The translations under genes and the position numbers were made by a program. Positions 1 to 8,231 of a DNA stretch of 45,515 nucleotides are shown one piece after another. Within the stretch, counting starts at the first letter, position 1, and every line of letters starts with the position of its first letter. The DNA comes from an uncultured Bacteroides sp. GTDB lineage: Bacteria; Bacteroidota; Bacteroidia; Bacteroidales; Bacteroidaceae. The DNA is taken from assembly GCA_944320295.1 (NCBI GenBank), contig CALUGY010000013.1, positions 1-45,515 of the forward strand, written 5' to 3'. Below the pieces are notes generated by a model. The model ran no database searches and had not been told where the DNA came from. It was given only the letters and a program-made list of their open reading frames with translations.

Positions 1-426
1 CAATACAAGGGCGACGTAGACCTTGAAGCCTTCGAGGCGTTCTACAACGGATGCCAAAAGCCCCTGTTCTACAACGGGGACGTGCGTACGCTGGACGACA
101 TCGAGCGGCTTTCGGCACATTATTCCCGCCTGTCGGGCATCGTCATCGGACGCGGTCTGCTGGCCAACCCCGCCCTTGCCTTGGAATACCGACAAGGCAC
201 GCTCCTCACGCCAGACGAACTGAAAGCAAAAGTCCGGGTATTGCACAGCATGCTTTATCAAGCCTACAGCGAACAACTGCAAGGCGGCGAAGCACAATTG
301 CTGACCAAGATGAAAACTTTCTGGGAATACCTGCTGCCCGACGGTAACCGCAAAGCACACAAAACCATACAGAAGACAAGCAAACTCGCCAACTATCTGG
401 GCGCGGTGAGCAACCTGTTGGCCTGA
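1..426 (+). CDS. tRNA-dihydrouridine synthase, C-terminal part
   Basis: This is the last 141 codons of a gene cut by the window start; the frame is open from base 1 to the TGA at 424-426. The fragment contains FYNGDVRTLDDIERL and GIVIGRGLLANP, which match the end of the TIM barrel in the Dus flavoenzyme family (NGDI and the G-R-G/M phosphate-binding loop). A helical C-terminal domain follows, with KMKTFWEYLLP. Dus enzymes reduce uridine to dihydrouridine in tRNA using FMN and NADPH. The catalytic Cys and most of the barrel lie outside the window, so the subtype cannot be stated. The gene converges on the DUF2851 gene with only 13 bases between the stop codons. Confidence 0.88.
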   Translation, partial: QYKGDVDLEAFEAFYNGCQKPLFYNGDVRTLDDIERLSAHYSRLSGIVIGRGLLANPALALEYRQGTLLTPDELKAKVRVLHSMLYQAYSEQLQGGEAQLLTKMKTFWEYLLPDGNRKAHKTIQKTSKLANYLGAVSNLLA

Positions 427-439
427 CCCGCCGTGTCCC

Positions 440-1729
440 TCACCAGCGGGGATTCGAAGGTTTCTGCTTCAGATACTCGTAGCCGAAGCGGCAACGCAGA
501 CAGTCCCGCTTGTTGCAATAGGCCTGCTGCAGTTGGAGCACGGCTTGCGAGTCGGCTGCCGTGTCTACAGGCAGGCCGGCACCCGTCCACGTGCGCACAA
601 TGCGGTTGTCTTCCGCCGTAAGTCCTTCAAGGAAACGCAACGCCCGCTCGCACAACCGCTCGTCGGCCTTATGGCGGCCGTAGGCGAACAGGAAGGGAAC
701 GACCGTGTTGATGACAATGAGCTTCAACGCGCCGTTGCCCAAATGCTTCTCGCTACGGGGCGAAGTCTTGCGGAAGTTGAAATGCTCCTCCCAATAGGGC
801 GACGTCTGCAACTTGAAAAGCTTCTTCACATCATCCACCGTTTCCACCTCCATCACGCGGGAAAACAACGACTGTTCTTTATGGTATAAATACGCAAGCT
901 GTGCCAAGCGCACATGGGGGAAGTTGCCCGGACGCAAACGAAGGAACCGCCATTGGCTCGCATCCATCGGCGCGGGAAGCTCGAACTTGCGGCGAAGGTA
1001 GGTGTACTCCTGTTGCAGCTTTTGGTAATATTCGTCGGAAGCGTCTTCCCCGTCGAGCAGGCCGGCCTGCCCGAAGAAGAAGGCCTCCACCTGGAACAAG
1101 TTGTCGCGATGCTTGTCTACCGCACGGAAAGGCAGGCGAGTGGCCCACATCTCGAACGCGTCGCCGTTCAGCCCGAAGCCGAAGTTGCGCGAGAGGGTGA
1201 TGAAAAACACGTCCGACCAATGGTTATTGCTCTGCGCCAGCCGCCGCACGATGGCTTGCTCTTTCTGTTCGAGCCGTTCGGCCTGCAAGGTGGAGAGCCA
1301 CGCGTGCACCTTCAATGCGGGCAGGGCGGGAAGTATGTCGTAGCAAGGCGGGAATATCTCGGCCTGCCGCAGTTCGTCATAGCGCAGGCGCACGGAATCG
1401 GGACACGCCAAGAGCATCTGCGGGATGAGCTGGCCGTCCGTACGATACACGTCGCAGTCGTACTCGCCTATCACGTGAAGCACCACGCTGTCATACGCCC
1501 GGTCGCGGTCGTGACCGTGCGCCAGCCAGTCGGAAGCGCGGAGGTGCACCTCCACATTGCCCACCCAGAGCGTACCGCCTATCTTCACCTTGGCGTTGAA
1601 GAAGTCGGGGCCCGCATCGGCATTGGGCAAGCCGGGGTCTATCACTTCCACAGCCAACCCGGCCGTGGTGTGCAATGGCTGCAAGGGGAATATCTTATGC
1701 CGCCAGATGTAGTGCAACAGTTCTTCCAT
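440..1729 (-). CDS. DUF2851 family protein
   Basis: A 429-residue protein that I recognise as the Bacteroidetes DUF2851 family from its N-terminus (MEELLHYIWRHKIFPLQPL, then PNADAGPDFFNAKVKIGG and GNVEVHLRASDW). No biochemical role is established that I know of. The N-terminal 110 residues look like a compact beta-rich, nuclease-like fold with conserved Asp/Glu/His (AGPDFFNA, VEVHLRASDW), but that is inference. The C-terminus ends in a Cys cluster, C-x5-C-x2-C (CNKRDCLRC), which may bind metal. There is no signal peptide or membrane segment, so it is probably cytoplasmic. A TACCTTTG element about 55 bases upstream suggests its own promoter, separate from the histidine kinase upstream on the same strand. 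Confidence 0.85.
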   Translation of the reverse strand: MEELLHYIWRHKIFPLQPLHTTAGLAVEVIDPGLPNADAGPDFFNAKVKIGGTLWVGNVEVHLRASDWLAHGHDRDRAYDSVVLHVIGEYDCDVYRTDGQLIPQMLLACPDSVRLRYDELRQAEIFPPCYDILPALPALKVHAWLSTLQAERLEQKEQAIVRRLAQSNNHWSDVFFITLSRNFGFGLNGDAFEMWATRLPFRAVDKHRDNLFQVEAFFFGQAGLLDGEDASDEYYQKLQQEYTYLRRKFELPAPMDASQWRFLRLRPGNFPHVRLAQLAYLYHKEQSLFSRVMEVETVDDVKKLFKLQTSPYWEEHFNFRKTSPRSEKHLGNGALKLIVINTVVPFLFAYGRHKADERLCERALRFLEGLTAEDNRIVRTWTGAGLPVDTAADSQAVLQLQQAYCNKRDCLRCRFGYEYLKQKPSNPRW

Positions 1730-1784
1730 GATATGCTGTCAGGTTTTTAGGGCCGGCATGGCGGGCACACCGGCCTATGAAGCC

Positions 1785-1792
1785 CAAAGGTA
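1785..1792 (-). promoter_or_regulatory. Bacteroidetes-type -7 element for the DUF2851 gene
   Basis: Read on the minus strand this is TACCTTTG, matching the TAnnTTTG consensus. A TTG lies about 19 bases upstream. It precedes the DUF2851 start by about 55 bases. The leader would contain a GGCCGG/CCGGCC inverted repeat (about 1751-1776) with no T-run, so not an obvious terminator. Confidence 0.5.
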
Positions 1793-1850
1793 AGGCAAAT
1801 TGCGTGACACGCAAGCGGCAGAGGGCAGATATTTTCGCCCATGACCCGCA

Positions 1851-3065
1851 TCACACTTCTTCGGGAGCCGGAGGAAGGGGAAGCGAAATGGTAAACTCGC
1901 TGAACTTGCCCGGCACGCTCTCCACGCTGACGTAGCCGCCGTGTTCGCGCGCCACGTTCATCACGTAGTTCAGCCCAAGGCCGAAACCGGACACCTTCTT
2001 GCCTCCCTGCTTGCCCCCGGAAGCGGGAAGCACGCGCTCGAACTTGTCGAATATGTTGCGCTGGGCCGCAAGCGGGATGCCTATGCCGTTGTCGCGCACG
2101 CGAAGCTGCGTGTAGCGGTCATGACGCGAGGAAGCGATGGTTATCTCCACCGTGTCTTTGGAATACTTCAGGGCATTGTCCAGCAGGTTGGCCAGGGCTT
2201 CGCGCAGGTGACCCTCGTCGGCATAGACACCCTTTTCACGCAGGTCGAGGCGGAAGGTCACGGGCTTCGTGGCCTTGGCTTCGAAGGTCCGCACCAGGTC
2301 TTCCACCAGCGGCGGCAGGGCTATCCAGTCTTTGTTGAGCAACAGCCGTCCGTGTTCCAGCTTCGAGATGGTCAGCACCTTGTTCGTCAGCTCCAGCAGG
2401 TGCTGCGCCTCGCTCTCTGCTATGTCGAAAGTCTTTTCGCGCTTCTCCGGTTTATCGTCCAGCTTGCCGGTGCGCAGCATTTTCAATCCGAAGAGGATGC
2501 TGCTGATAGGTGTCTTCATGTCGTGTATCATGGCGTAGGAGAAGTCTTCCCTCATGCGCGCCATCTTGTCCTGCCGGCGTATCACGTCCACCTGCTTGGC
2601 AATGCCGTAGCCCAATAGCCCGATGCCAATGAGCGTGCCCAGCAGATAGTACAGCTGCCCGCCCACGGTCTCAGCGCGAAGGTTGAGCAAGCGTGCCCGC
2701 AGGTATTCGCCGTTTTCCAGGGGGACGGAAAAAGTGTAGCCCTCGCGCAGCAGCGGGGCATAGTCGTCATAATAGGGCAAGGCGGCACGCAGCGCCACGT
2801 GGGGTTCGGACAGGGCGGCCACGGTGTCCAGACGGAAGTTCAGGCGCATGAGGCCTGCGTCGCGCAGCCCGGCACGGAACAAGGAGTCGGGCGAGGAGGA
2901 GGCGTGCGCCCCACAGGCATCGGCGGCGCGGCCCCATGCCTCGTGCACGGAGCGCAACACCTGCTGCTGATGCAGGCGGAAGCCCATGCCCACCCAACGG
3001 CCCAGAAAGAAGGTGGCGGCGCAGGCGGCCACAATGGTGAGCAACGTGTAGTACGATTTCTTCAT
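1851..3065 (-). CDS. Membrane sensor histidine kinase (orphan)
   Basis: A 404-residue two-component sensor kinase. The first membrane segment is at residues about 6-26. A periplasmic domain of about 110 residues follows, then a second membrane segment at about 139-156. The HisKA box is MIHDMKTPISS with phospho-acceptor H181. The ATPase domain has the N box LLDNALKYSKD, the G1 box VRDNGIGIP, the F box IFDKFER and the G2 box GFGLGLNYVM. An in-frame ATG at 3080 would add MDSGI, but the -7 element at 3094-3101 leaves a more normal leader for the ATG at 3065. No response regulator gene adjoins it: DUF2851 lies downstream and a divergent membrane protein upstream. The partner must be elsewhere and the signal is unknown. 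Confidence 0.9.
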   Translation of the reverse strand: MKKSYYTLLTIVAACAATFFLGRWVGMGFRLHQQQVLRSVHEAWGRAADACGAHASSSPDSLFRAGLRDAGLMRLNFRLDTVAALSEPHVALRAALPYYDDYAPLLREGYTFSVPLENGEYLRARLLNLRAETVGGQLYYLLGTLIGIGLLGYGIAKQVDVIRRQDKMARMREDFSYAMIHDMKTPISSILFGLKMLRTGKLDDKPEKREKTFDIAESEAQHLLELTNKVLTISKLEHGRLLLNKDWIALPPLVEDLVRTFEAKATKPVTFRLDLREKGVYADEGHLREALANLLDNALKYSKDTVEITIASSRHDRYTQLRVRDNGIGIPLAAQRNIFDKFERVLPASGGKQGGKKVSGFGLGLNYVMNVAREHGGYVSVESVPGKFSEFTISLPLPPAPEEV

Positions 3066-3093
3066 GATTCCGGAGTCCATGGTTTACGGAGGG

Positions 3094-3101
3094 CAAAGAT
3101 A
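3094..3101 (-). promoter_or_regulatory. -7 element for the histidine kinase gene
   Basis: TATCTTTG on the minus strand, a full TAnnTTTG match, with a TTTA about 22 bases upstream in the -33 region. It sits about 30 bases before the preferred kinase start codon. Confidence 0.55.
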
Positions 3102-3166
3102 GCAAATAACCCGCTTGTTAACGTAAAGATAACGTAGCGATAACATTCCGCCCGCGCAGCGTGCCT

Positions 3167-3174
3167 TACCTTTG
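3167..3174 (+). promoter_or_regulatory. -7 element for the DUF3267-like gene
   Basis: TACCTTTG on the plus strand, about 65 bases before the ATG at 3239. It is divergent from the kinase promoter, and the two -7 elements are about 65 bases apart. Its position excludes the longer in-frame start at 3161. Confidence 0.5.
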
Positions 3175-3238
3175 CAGCGTAATCAAGGACAGAAAGCAAA
3201 TAACCAACTTGTTTCATCATAATAAAAAACGTACTGAT

Positions 3239-3859
3239 ATGACAACAACGACCAACAACCAAGCCGCAGGCCAAGGATACTTCGCCCCGGCGGAAAGCGC
3301 AGAATCCATGAACGGCGTGGCCATCAAGCTGCCGCGCGTCAAAATCACCGTGTGGGCCATCATCATCGGCATCTTCGTCGGGATATGCCTCATTCTGGTA
3401 TTCGACTATATCTGGACAGGCTTCAACGCCTACGACAACGGATACACCATAGGGAAGATGCTCCGCCGGTGGTTCTTTCCCATACTCTTGGGAGTGTTCG
3501 TCCTCTACCTCGGCGTGCAATACCTGCTGCTCTATCTGCTGAACGGGCGCAACCGCAAACACATAGGCTGGACCACGCATGCCGGTTGCGTGGGCTTCTA
3601 TCCCTTGCAGCCCATCACGCTCCGGAATTACCGCCTTGTCATGCTGCTGCCCGGCATCGTGCTCGGCATACTGCCCCTGCTGCACGGCTTCTGCACAGGA
3701 AACTTTCCGGTATACTTCTTCGGGTTATACGGCTGCATAACGGCCTATCTGGACTGGGTCATGTGGTTCCGCCTCCGCAAGTTCGACGACGAAGACCTCT
3801 ACCAAGGCACAAAGGACAGCTACCAAGCCACCATCATCCGCAGGAACTACGGGAGGTAA
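3239..3859 (+). CDS. DUF3267-like multi-pass membrane protein
   Basis: A 206-residue inner-membrane protein with four likely membrane segments: about 36-58 (VWAIIIGIFVGICLILVF), 79-101, 132-150 and 157-175. The second half (LLPGIVLGILPLLHGF, then YFFGLYG, then RLRKFDDEDLYQG) resembles the end of the DUF3267 putative zincin family. The HExxH motif expected in the second helix is not visible; that segment reads GVQYLLLYLL, so a peptidase role is doubtful. The start at 3239 is chosen because the -7 element at 3167 lies inside any longer frame. Family assignment is tentative. Confidence 0.5.
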   Translation: MTTTTNNQAAGQGYFAPAESAESMNGVAIKLPRVKITVWAIIIGIFVGICLILVFDYIWTGFNAYDNGYTIGKMLRRWFFPILLGVFVLYLGVQYLLLYLLNGRNRKHIGWTTHAGCVGFYPLQPITLRNYRLVMLLPGIVLGILPLLHGFCTGNFPVYFFGLYGCITAYLDWVMWFRLRKFDDEDLYQGTKDSYQATIIRRNYGR

Positions 3860-3896
3860 ATAAAGAAAAAGCAGGAGGTTCTCCCCCGGCCCCCAC

Positions 3897-3952
3897 AAGC
3901 CTCTCCCCCGGCCCCTCCCCCGTAGGGAGGGGAGATGGCAGGCGGGGGGCTT
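3897..3952 (+). repeat. GC-rich hairpin element, left copy
   Basis: It begins AAGCCTCTCCCCCGG and ends GGGGGGCTTCC. An 8-bp perfect stem, CCCCTCCC (3912-3919) with GGGAGGGG (3925-3932), lies inside. The ends are inverted (AAGCC/GGCTT). Other copies are at 14409-14470 and, reversed, at 15294-15378. After the element comes a tail with TAGTATTAGT near 3974 that the copy at 14409 also has (AAGTATTAAT near 14507). Confidence 0.75.
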
Positions 3953-4016
3953 CCTCTTATCGAGATAAATCATTTAGTATTAGTGGATTAATATCCCACG
4001 CTTTGGGGCTTGCGCT

Positions 4017-4096
4017 CGCAACACGTTCGGAGTAAACGCGCAACGTGTTGCGAGCGCGCTCCGTACACGTTGCGACCGTGCCCGCAACGCGTTGCG
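4017..4096 (+). repeat. 22-bp palindrome tetrad, array A
   Basis: Four 14-bp units start at 4017, 4039, 4061 and 4083, exactly 22 bp apart: CGCAACACGTTCGG, CGCAACGTGTTGCG, CCGTACACGTTGCG and CGCAACGCGTTGCG. The spacers are 8 bp. The fourth unit is a perfect palindrome. No fifth unit exists on either side. Confidence 0.9.
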
Positions 4097-4330
4097 GACA
4101 AACACGCTTAATATACCCCTTTTTACGCCCTCATTACGCAAAAAACACGCTGCCCCGTGGCAAGAACGCCATCTGCGCGTCTAAGCATTTATAGGTATCC
4201 CAAAGGGATGCAAAGGCGACATGTTCCCTTTCCGACAAAAACATATATCGCTGATATACAGACTAAATTAAAAATTCTTACCGTCCATAATTTCACAAAA
4301 TCCCGCACAAATTTTCATAAAAAGTGGGTA

Positions 4331-4361
4331 TTGACCGCGCTCCGGCTGCAAACTACTTTTG
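4331..4361 (+). promoter_or_regulatory. Promoter of the heme-uptake locus
   Basis: TTG at 4331 in the -33 region and TACTTTTG at 4354-4361 (-7) are separated by 20 bases. The predicted transcript starts about 18 bases before the ATG at 4386. The region upstream is A/T-rich, as expected for a regulated promoter. I see no clear Fur-box palindrome. Confidence 0.6.
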
Positions 4362-4385
4362 CAGCACAGAAAACGTAATACAATT

Positions 4386-5246
4386 ATGGACATGAAACTA
4401 AAGACTTATTTTGCAGTAGCATTGGCCGCCTTGATGACGGCTGCATGCAGCGACGACGAAAAAGGCGTCAACCCCGTAGAGAACATAGCCGGAACATATA
4501 GCGGATACTCGGAAGCCGCGTTCCAATACGTCACCACGCCGATGGTGACAGACGGCGAGAACCTGAGCATCACGGTCAACAGCGACGGCACAACTGCCAC
4601 CGTCAGCTACACATCGGGCAGCTTCGGCGAGTTCACCATAGACAATGCCACCGTGAGCTATGCCTCAGGCAGCTACACATTGAACGGCAGCGGCTCCACG
4701 CTTATGGGCATGGGCGACCAGAAGTCCGAATACCCCTGCACCCTGACAGGCTCGCTGAACGAGGGACGCACGGAAGGCTCCATCACATTCGATGTGCCGG
4801 GCGTCATGGGAGGGATGACCATCACGTTCTACTTGGGCGACGCACCGCTCTCCAAACTGCTGGCAGGCGACTACAGCGGCTGGACAGACGCCTCTTGCGC
4901 CTACTTCCCCAGTTTCGGGGTGACGGCCGACGAGACATTCAGCATGGCCGCCAACGATGACGACAGCTTTACGCTGGCCTACACTTCGGCCACTTGGGGC
5001 CAGTTCACCTTCAACAGCATCACGGCAACCACCACGGCGGATGGTTACACCTTCAGCGGTGAAGGCACATGCCAGATGGGCATGAGCGGCAACGTGAGCG
5101 ACTATCCTTGTACCGTGGAAGGCAACCTCGATGCCAACCGCGAGGCAGGCACCGTCACGTTCAACGTGCCGGCTGTCATGGGCGGACTTACCATCACGTT
5201 CACCTTAGGCGATGCCCCCGAAGAGGGCACTACCCCCGAAGCGTAA
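4386..5246 (+). CDS. Calycin-like lipoprotein with two tandem domains
   Basis: A 286-residue lipoprotein. The signal peptide ends in the lipobox MTAAC (Cys21). Two homologous domains of about 120 residues follow, at roughly 28-155 and 158-280. Each opens with AGTYSGY or AGDYSGW, contains EYPCTLTGSLN or DYPCTVEGNLD, and closes with PGVMGGMTITF or PAVMGGLTITF followed by LGDAP. This matches the Bacteroidetes calycin-like beta-barrel family. It sits 20 bases upstream of hmuY under the likely operon promoter, so a role in surface heme capture or scavenging is reasonable, but this is inference from position. The fold family includes binders of many hydrophobic ligands. Confidence 0.78.
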   Translation: MDMKLKTYFAVALAALMTAACSDDEKGVNPVENIAGTYSGYSEAAFQYVTTPMVTDGENLSITVNSDGTTATVSYTSGSFGEFTIDNATVSYASGSYTLNGSGSTLMGMGDQKSEYPCTLTGSLNEGRTEGSITFDVPGVMGGMTITFYLGDAPLSKLLAGDYSGWTDASCAYFPSFGVTADETFSMAANDDDSFTLAYTSATWGQFTFNSITATTTADGYTFSGEGTCQMGMSGNVSDYPCTVEGNLDANREAGTVTFNVPAVMGGLTITFTLGDAPEEGTTPEA

Positions 5247-5266
5247 AAGCAACCTCCAAGACAACT

Positions 5267-5962
5267 ATGATGAAAACATCTCCGTTTAGCTTTGCTTTCG
5301 TACTGGGAGCGGCACTTGTGTCGCTCTCGGCTTGCGACGGCATATTCGAAGGATTGTACGACAAGCCGGCAACCAGCGTGGAATACGGCATCAACCCAAA
5401 CGCCGACGGCGTGACCGGCACGCTCCTCATCGATGCCACCGACTACGCGCAATGGACTTACATAGACCTCCACGCCGGGCGTGTGGACTCCACGCGCATC
5501 ACCGGCAGCGACGGAACGGAAGAACCCTTGGGCGACAGCGGCACGCTGCCCGCCGATTGGGACTTCGCCATCCACCGCTACGATGTGAAGACCAACAACG
5601 GTGCCGTCATCGAAACAGCCTTTACCAGCATGGATGCCATGCTGCTGGCCACCGGAATCCCCGACGGGGAATATGTGGCCGACACACAGACCGACATCAC
5701 CATCGACATGTCGGGCATGATGGATGGAAACATTCTCTACGCCCAGTCGGATTGCAACACCGAACTGGCCAAGTGGCTGGACGTGGACACCAGCACCATG
5801 CCACCCATCTACACGCTGTCGTACAAGGTATACGTCGTCCGCCTGGAGGATGGCACACATGCCGCCTTGCGCCTCAACTCATTCCGCAACGAACAAAACA
5901 CGTCGGGGCACCTCACCATAGAATACGCTTATCCGCTTGAGGAAGCCCTGGCCATATACTAA
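5267..5962 (+). CDS. hmuY: HmuY family heme-binding lipoprotein
   Basis: A 231-residue surface lipoprotein with lipobox SLSAC (Cys23). HmuY hallmarks are visible: WTYIDLHAG, DWDFAIHRYDVKTNNG and, near the end, LSYKVYVVRLEDGTHAAL, then HLTIEYAYP. HmuY acts as a hemophore that takes heme from host proteins and passes it to HmuR. In Porphyromonas gingivalis two His residues bind the iron, whereas several other Bacteroidales homologues use Met. Here the middle region is Met-rich (M122, M125, M148, M151, M152, M178) and lacks obvious His, so Met ligation is likely (inference). ATG 5267 or the adjacent ATG 5270 is the start; the longer upstream frame overlaps the calycin-like gene and is not credible. 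Confidence 0.88.
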   Translation: MMKTSPFSFAFVLGAALVSLSACDGIFEGLYDKPATSVEYGINPNADGVTGTLLIDATDYAQWTYIDLHAGRVDSTRITGSDGTEEPLGDSGTLPADWDFAIHRYDVKTNNGAVIETAFTSMDAMLLATGIPDGEYVADTQTDITIDMSGMMDGNILYAQSDCNTELAKWLDVDTSTMPPIYTLSYKVYVVRLEDGTHAALRLNSFRNEQNTSGHLTIEYAYPLEEALAIY

Positions 5963-5980
5963 CAACAAACCATTGAAGCT

Positions 5981-8134
5981 ATGAGACAAACCATACTGAC
6001 AGCCTTGCGGCTCGGCCTGATGTGCTGCTGCCTTTCCGCCTTGCCCGTAGCTGCCCAACGCGTGTTGAGCGGCCGCGTGACGGACAAGGCGCAACAGCCT
6101 CTGCCGGGTGCCACCGTGATGCTGAAAGACGACCATCGCACCGGTGCCATCGCCGATGCCGAAGGAAACTACCGGCTGCACCTGCCCTCCACAGGCGAAT
6201 ATACCGTGCAAGCTTCTTACGTGGGCTACATCACCTGCACGACCACGATAAACGCCGGCGAAACACACCGCGACTTTGCCTTGGAAGAGGACGCCATCGG
6301 CATGGAAACCGTGGTGGTGACCGGTACCCGTACGCCCAAACTGCTGAAGGAAGCCCCCATCGTGACACGCGTCATCAGTAACAACGACATCCGCAAGGTG
6401 GATGCCACCAACGTGGGGGAACTGCTGCAGGCCGAGCTACCGGGCATCGAGTTTTCTTACTCCATGGACCAGCAAGTGTCGCTAAACATGCAGGGCTTCG
6501 GCGGAAACGCTGTCCTGTTCCTCGTGGACGGGGAACGGCTGGCCGGCGAGACGCTGGACAACATAGACTACTCGCGCCTGAATCTGGACAACGTGGAACG
6601 CATCGAAATTGTGAAGGGGGCCGCGTCGTCGCTCTACGGCTCGAACGCCGTGGGCGGAGTGGTCAACATCATCACCAAGGAGAGCAAGGAGCCGTGGACG
6701 CTGAACCTGAACGGGCGATACGGAGCGCACAACGACCAACGCTATGGCGGTACCGTAACCTTCCAGGCAGGAGACTTCAACAACAGCCTGAACGTGCAGC
6801 ACACGTCTACCGACCCCATAGAACTGGGAACCACGGACGAGAGCGGCGAGGCCAACGACATAAGCCGCATTTACGGCAACCGCACATGGAACTTCAAGGA
6901 ACGCCTTGTCTACACGCCGACCGACAAGCTGAAACTGACCGGGCGGCTTGGTTACTTCTTCCGCGAAAGGGACAAGAGCGCATCGAGCCGCGACCGTTAC
7001 CGCGACTTCGCGGGCGGACTGAAAGGGAACTACGCTTTCAGCAAGCAGAACGACCTTGAGCTGTCGTACAGCTTCGACCAGTATGACAAGAGCGACTACG
7101 ATGCCGGCGCCCGCACGGACATACGCGACTACACCAACGTGCAGCACACCGTCCGCGCACTCTACAACCACACCATAGCCGAAAACCATGTGCTGACCGT
7201 GGGCGGCGATTTCATGCGCGACTACCTCATGAGCTACCAGTTTACCGACAACGGCAGCTATGAGCAATACACGGCGGATGCTTTCGCCCAGTTCGACTTA
7301 AACCCCACCCGCCAGCTGAACATAATGAGTGCAGTCCGTTTCGACTATTTCTCGGAAGCCGACGTGCAGAACGCCTCGGCAAAGCTGGGCGTCATGTACA
7401 AGTGGAAGCATTGCTCGCTGCGGGCTTCATACGCCGGGGGCTTCCGTGCGCCTACGCTGAAGGAGATGTACATGGACTTCAACATGGCCAACGTGTTCAT
7501 GATATACGGAAACCCGGAACTCAAACCGGAGCAGAGCCAGAACTTCTCGCTCTCGGCCGAATACATCAAGAGCCGCTACAACGTGACGTTGACCGGGTAT
7601 TACAACCTCGTGGAGAACCGCATCAACACGGCTTGGAACCAGGAACTGAACGGCATGGTATACACCAACATGGAAAAGATGGACATAGCCGGAATGGATG
7701 CCACGGTGGCCGCCAAGTACCCGTGCGGCATAGGCGTACGCCTGGCCTACGCTTACACGCACGAACGCGTGCGCTACGGGCAGCCCTACAGCTCGATGAC
7801 GCGCCCGCACGCGCTGACCGCCCGGCTGGAGTACGGCAAGGACTGGAAGAAGTACGGATTCAACGTGTCCCTGCACGGGCGGGTGCTCTCGAAGGTCACG
7901 AGCGACGAGTATACTTCGGACAACTCATGGGAGTCTACCGAAGCCGTCACCTACCCGGCCTACACGCTATGGAAACTGAACGTCTCGCAGAAAGTGATGG
8001 ACGGCATCAACCTCATCGTCAACATAGACAACCTGTTCAACTACCGGCCGTCGCACTACTACAGCAGTTCGCCCACCACCACGGGGACAACCTGCTCGGT
8101 GGGATTGTCGCTGGACGTGGAAAAACTGTTCTGA
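5981..8134 (+). CDS. hmuR: TonB-dependent outer-membrane heme receptor HmuR
   Basis: A 717-residue outer-membrane transporter. Signal peptide (about 1-25, ending VAAQ), carboxypeptidase-regulatory-like domain (about 27-105, LSGRVTDKAQQPLPGATV to FALEED), plug domain (about 110-225, VVTGTRTPK, then RIEIVKGAASSLYGSNAVGG) and a 22-strand barrel ending FNYRPSHYYSSSP to DVEKLF. Heme receptors have FRAP and NPEL boxes. Both are present (GGFRAP near 488 and GNPEL near 513), but the segment between them has no His and four Met. This parallels the Met-rich HmuY. It starts 18 bases after hmuY and is surely co-transcribed. Heme transport needs TonB energy. Confidence 0.93.
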   Translation: MRQTILTALRLGLMCCCLSALPVAAQRVLSGRVTDKAQQPLPGATVMLKDDHRTGAIADAEGNYRLHLPSTGEYTVQASYVGYITCTTTINAGETHRDFALEEDAIGMETVVVTGTRTPKLLKEAPIVTRVISNNDIRKVDATNVGELLQAELPGIEFSYSMDQQVSLNMQGFGGNAVLFLVDGERLAGETLDNIDYSRLNLDNVERIEIVKGAASSLYGSNAVGGVVNIITKESKEPWTLNLNGRYGAHNDQRYGGTVTFQAGDFNNSLNVQHTSTDPIELGTTDESGEANDISRIYGNRTWNFKERLVYTPTDKLKLTGRLGYFFRERDKSASSRDRYRDFAGGLKGNYAFSKQNDLELSYSFDQYDKSDYDAGARTDIRDYTNVQHTVRALYNHTIAENHVLTVGGDFMRDYLMSYQFTDNGSYEQYTADAFAQFDLNPTRQLNIMSAVRFDYFSEADVQNASAKLGVMYKWKHCSLRASYAGGFRAPTLKEMYMDFNMANVFMIYGNPELKPEQSQNFSLSAEYIKSRYNVTLTGYYNLVENRINTAWNQELNGMVYTNMEKMDIAGMDATVAAKYPCGIGVRLAYAYTHERVRYGQPYSSMTRPHALTARLEYGKDWKKYGFNVSLHGRVLSKVTSDEYTSDNSWESTEAVTYPAYTLWKLNVSQKVMDGINLIVNIDNLFNYRPSHYYSSSPTTTGTTCSVGLSLDVEKLF

Positions 8135-8151
8135 CATTCGGGCGGTTTCCT

Positions 8152-8231
8152 TCCGACGTGTTGCGGGCACGGACGGAACACGTTGCGAGCACGGACGCAA
8201 CACGTTGCGGGTGCGCTTCCAACATGTACGG
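8152..8231 (+). repeat. 22-bp palindrome tetrad, array B (between hmuR and hmuS)
   Basis: Units start at 8152, 8174, 8196 and 8218: TCCGACGTGTTGCG, CGGAACACGTTGCG, CGCAACACGTTGCG and TCCAACATGTACGG. The pitch is exactly 22 bp. The outer two units are the most degenerate. This is the only tetrad inside an apparent operon. Confidence 0.88.

Larger units (their letters stand above)
3860..4385 (+). other. Intergenic region carrying repeats and the hmu promoter
   Basis: This 526-base gap holds a GC-rich hairpin element, a short A/T-rich tail, a four-unit 22-bp palindrome array, an A/T-rich stretch (about 4190-4330) and the promoter of the calycin-like gene. An open frame at 4157-4378 (73 codons) has no recognisable product and runs through the promoter, so I do not call it a gene. 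Confidence 0.7.

Noticed and set aside
4017-4096. The 22-bp arrays as CRISPR
   Set aside because: Repeats are only 14 bp and palindromic, spacers are 8 bp and partly conserved, there are always four units, and no cas genes are present.
4157-4378. A 73-codon frame before the hmu locus
   Set aside because: It overlaps the promoter elements at 4331-4361 and has no recognisable product.
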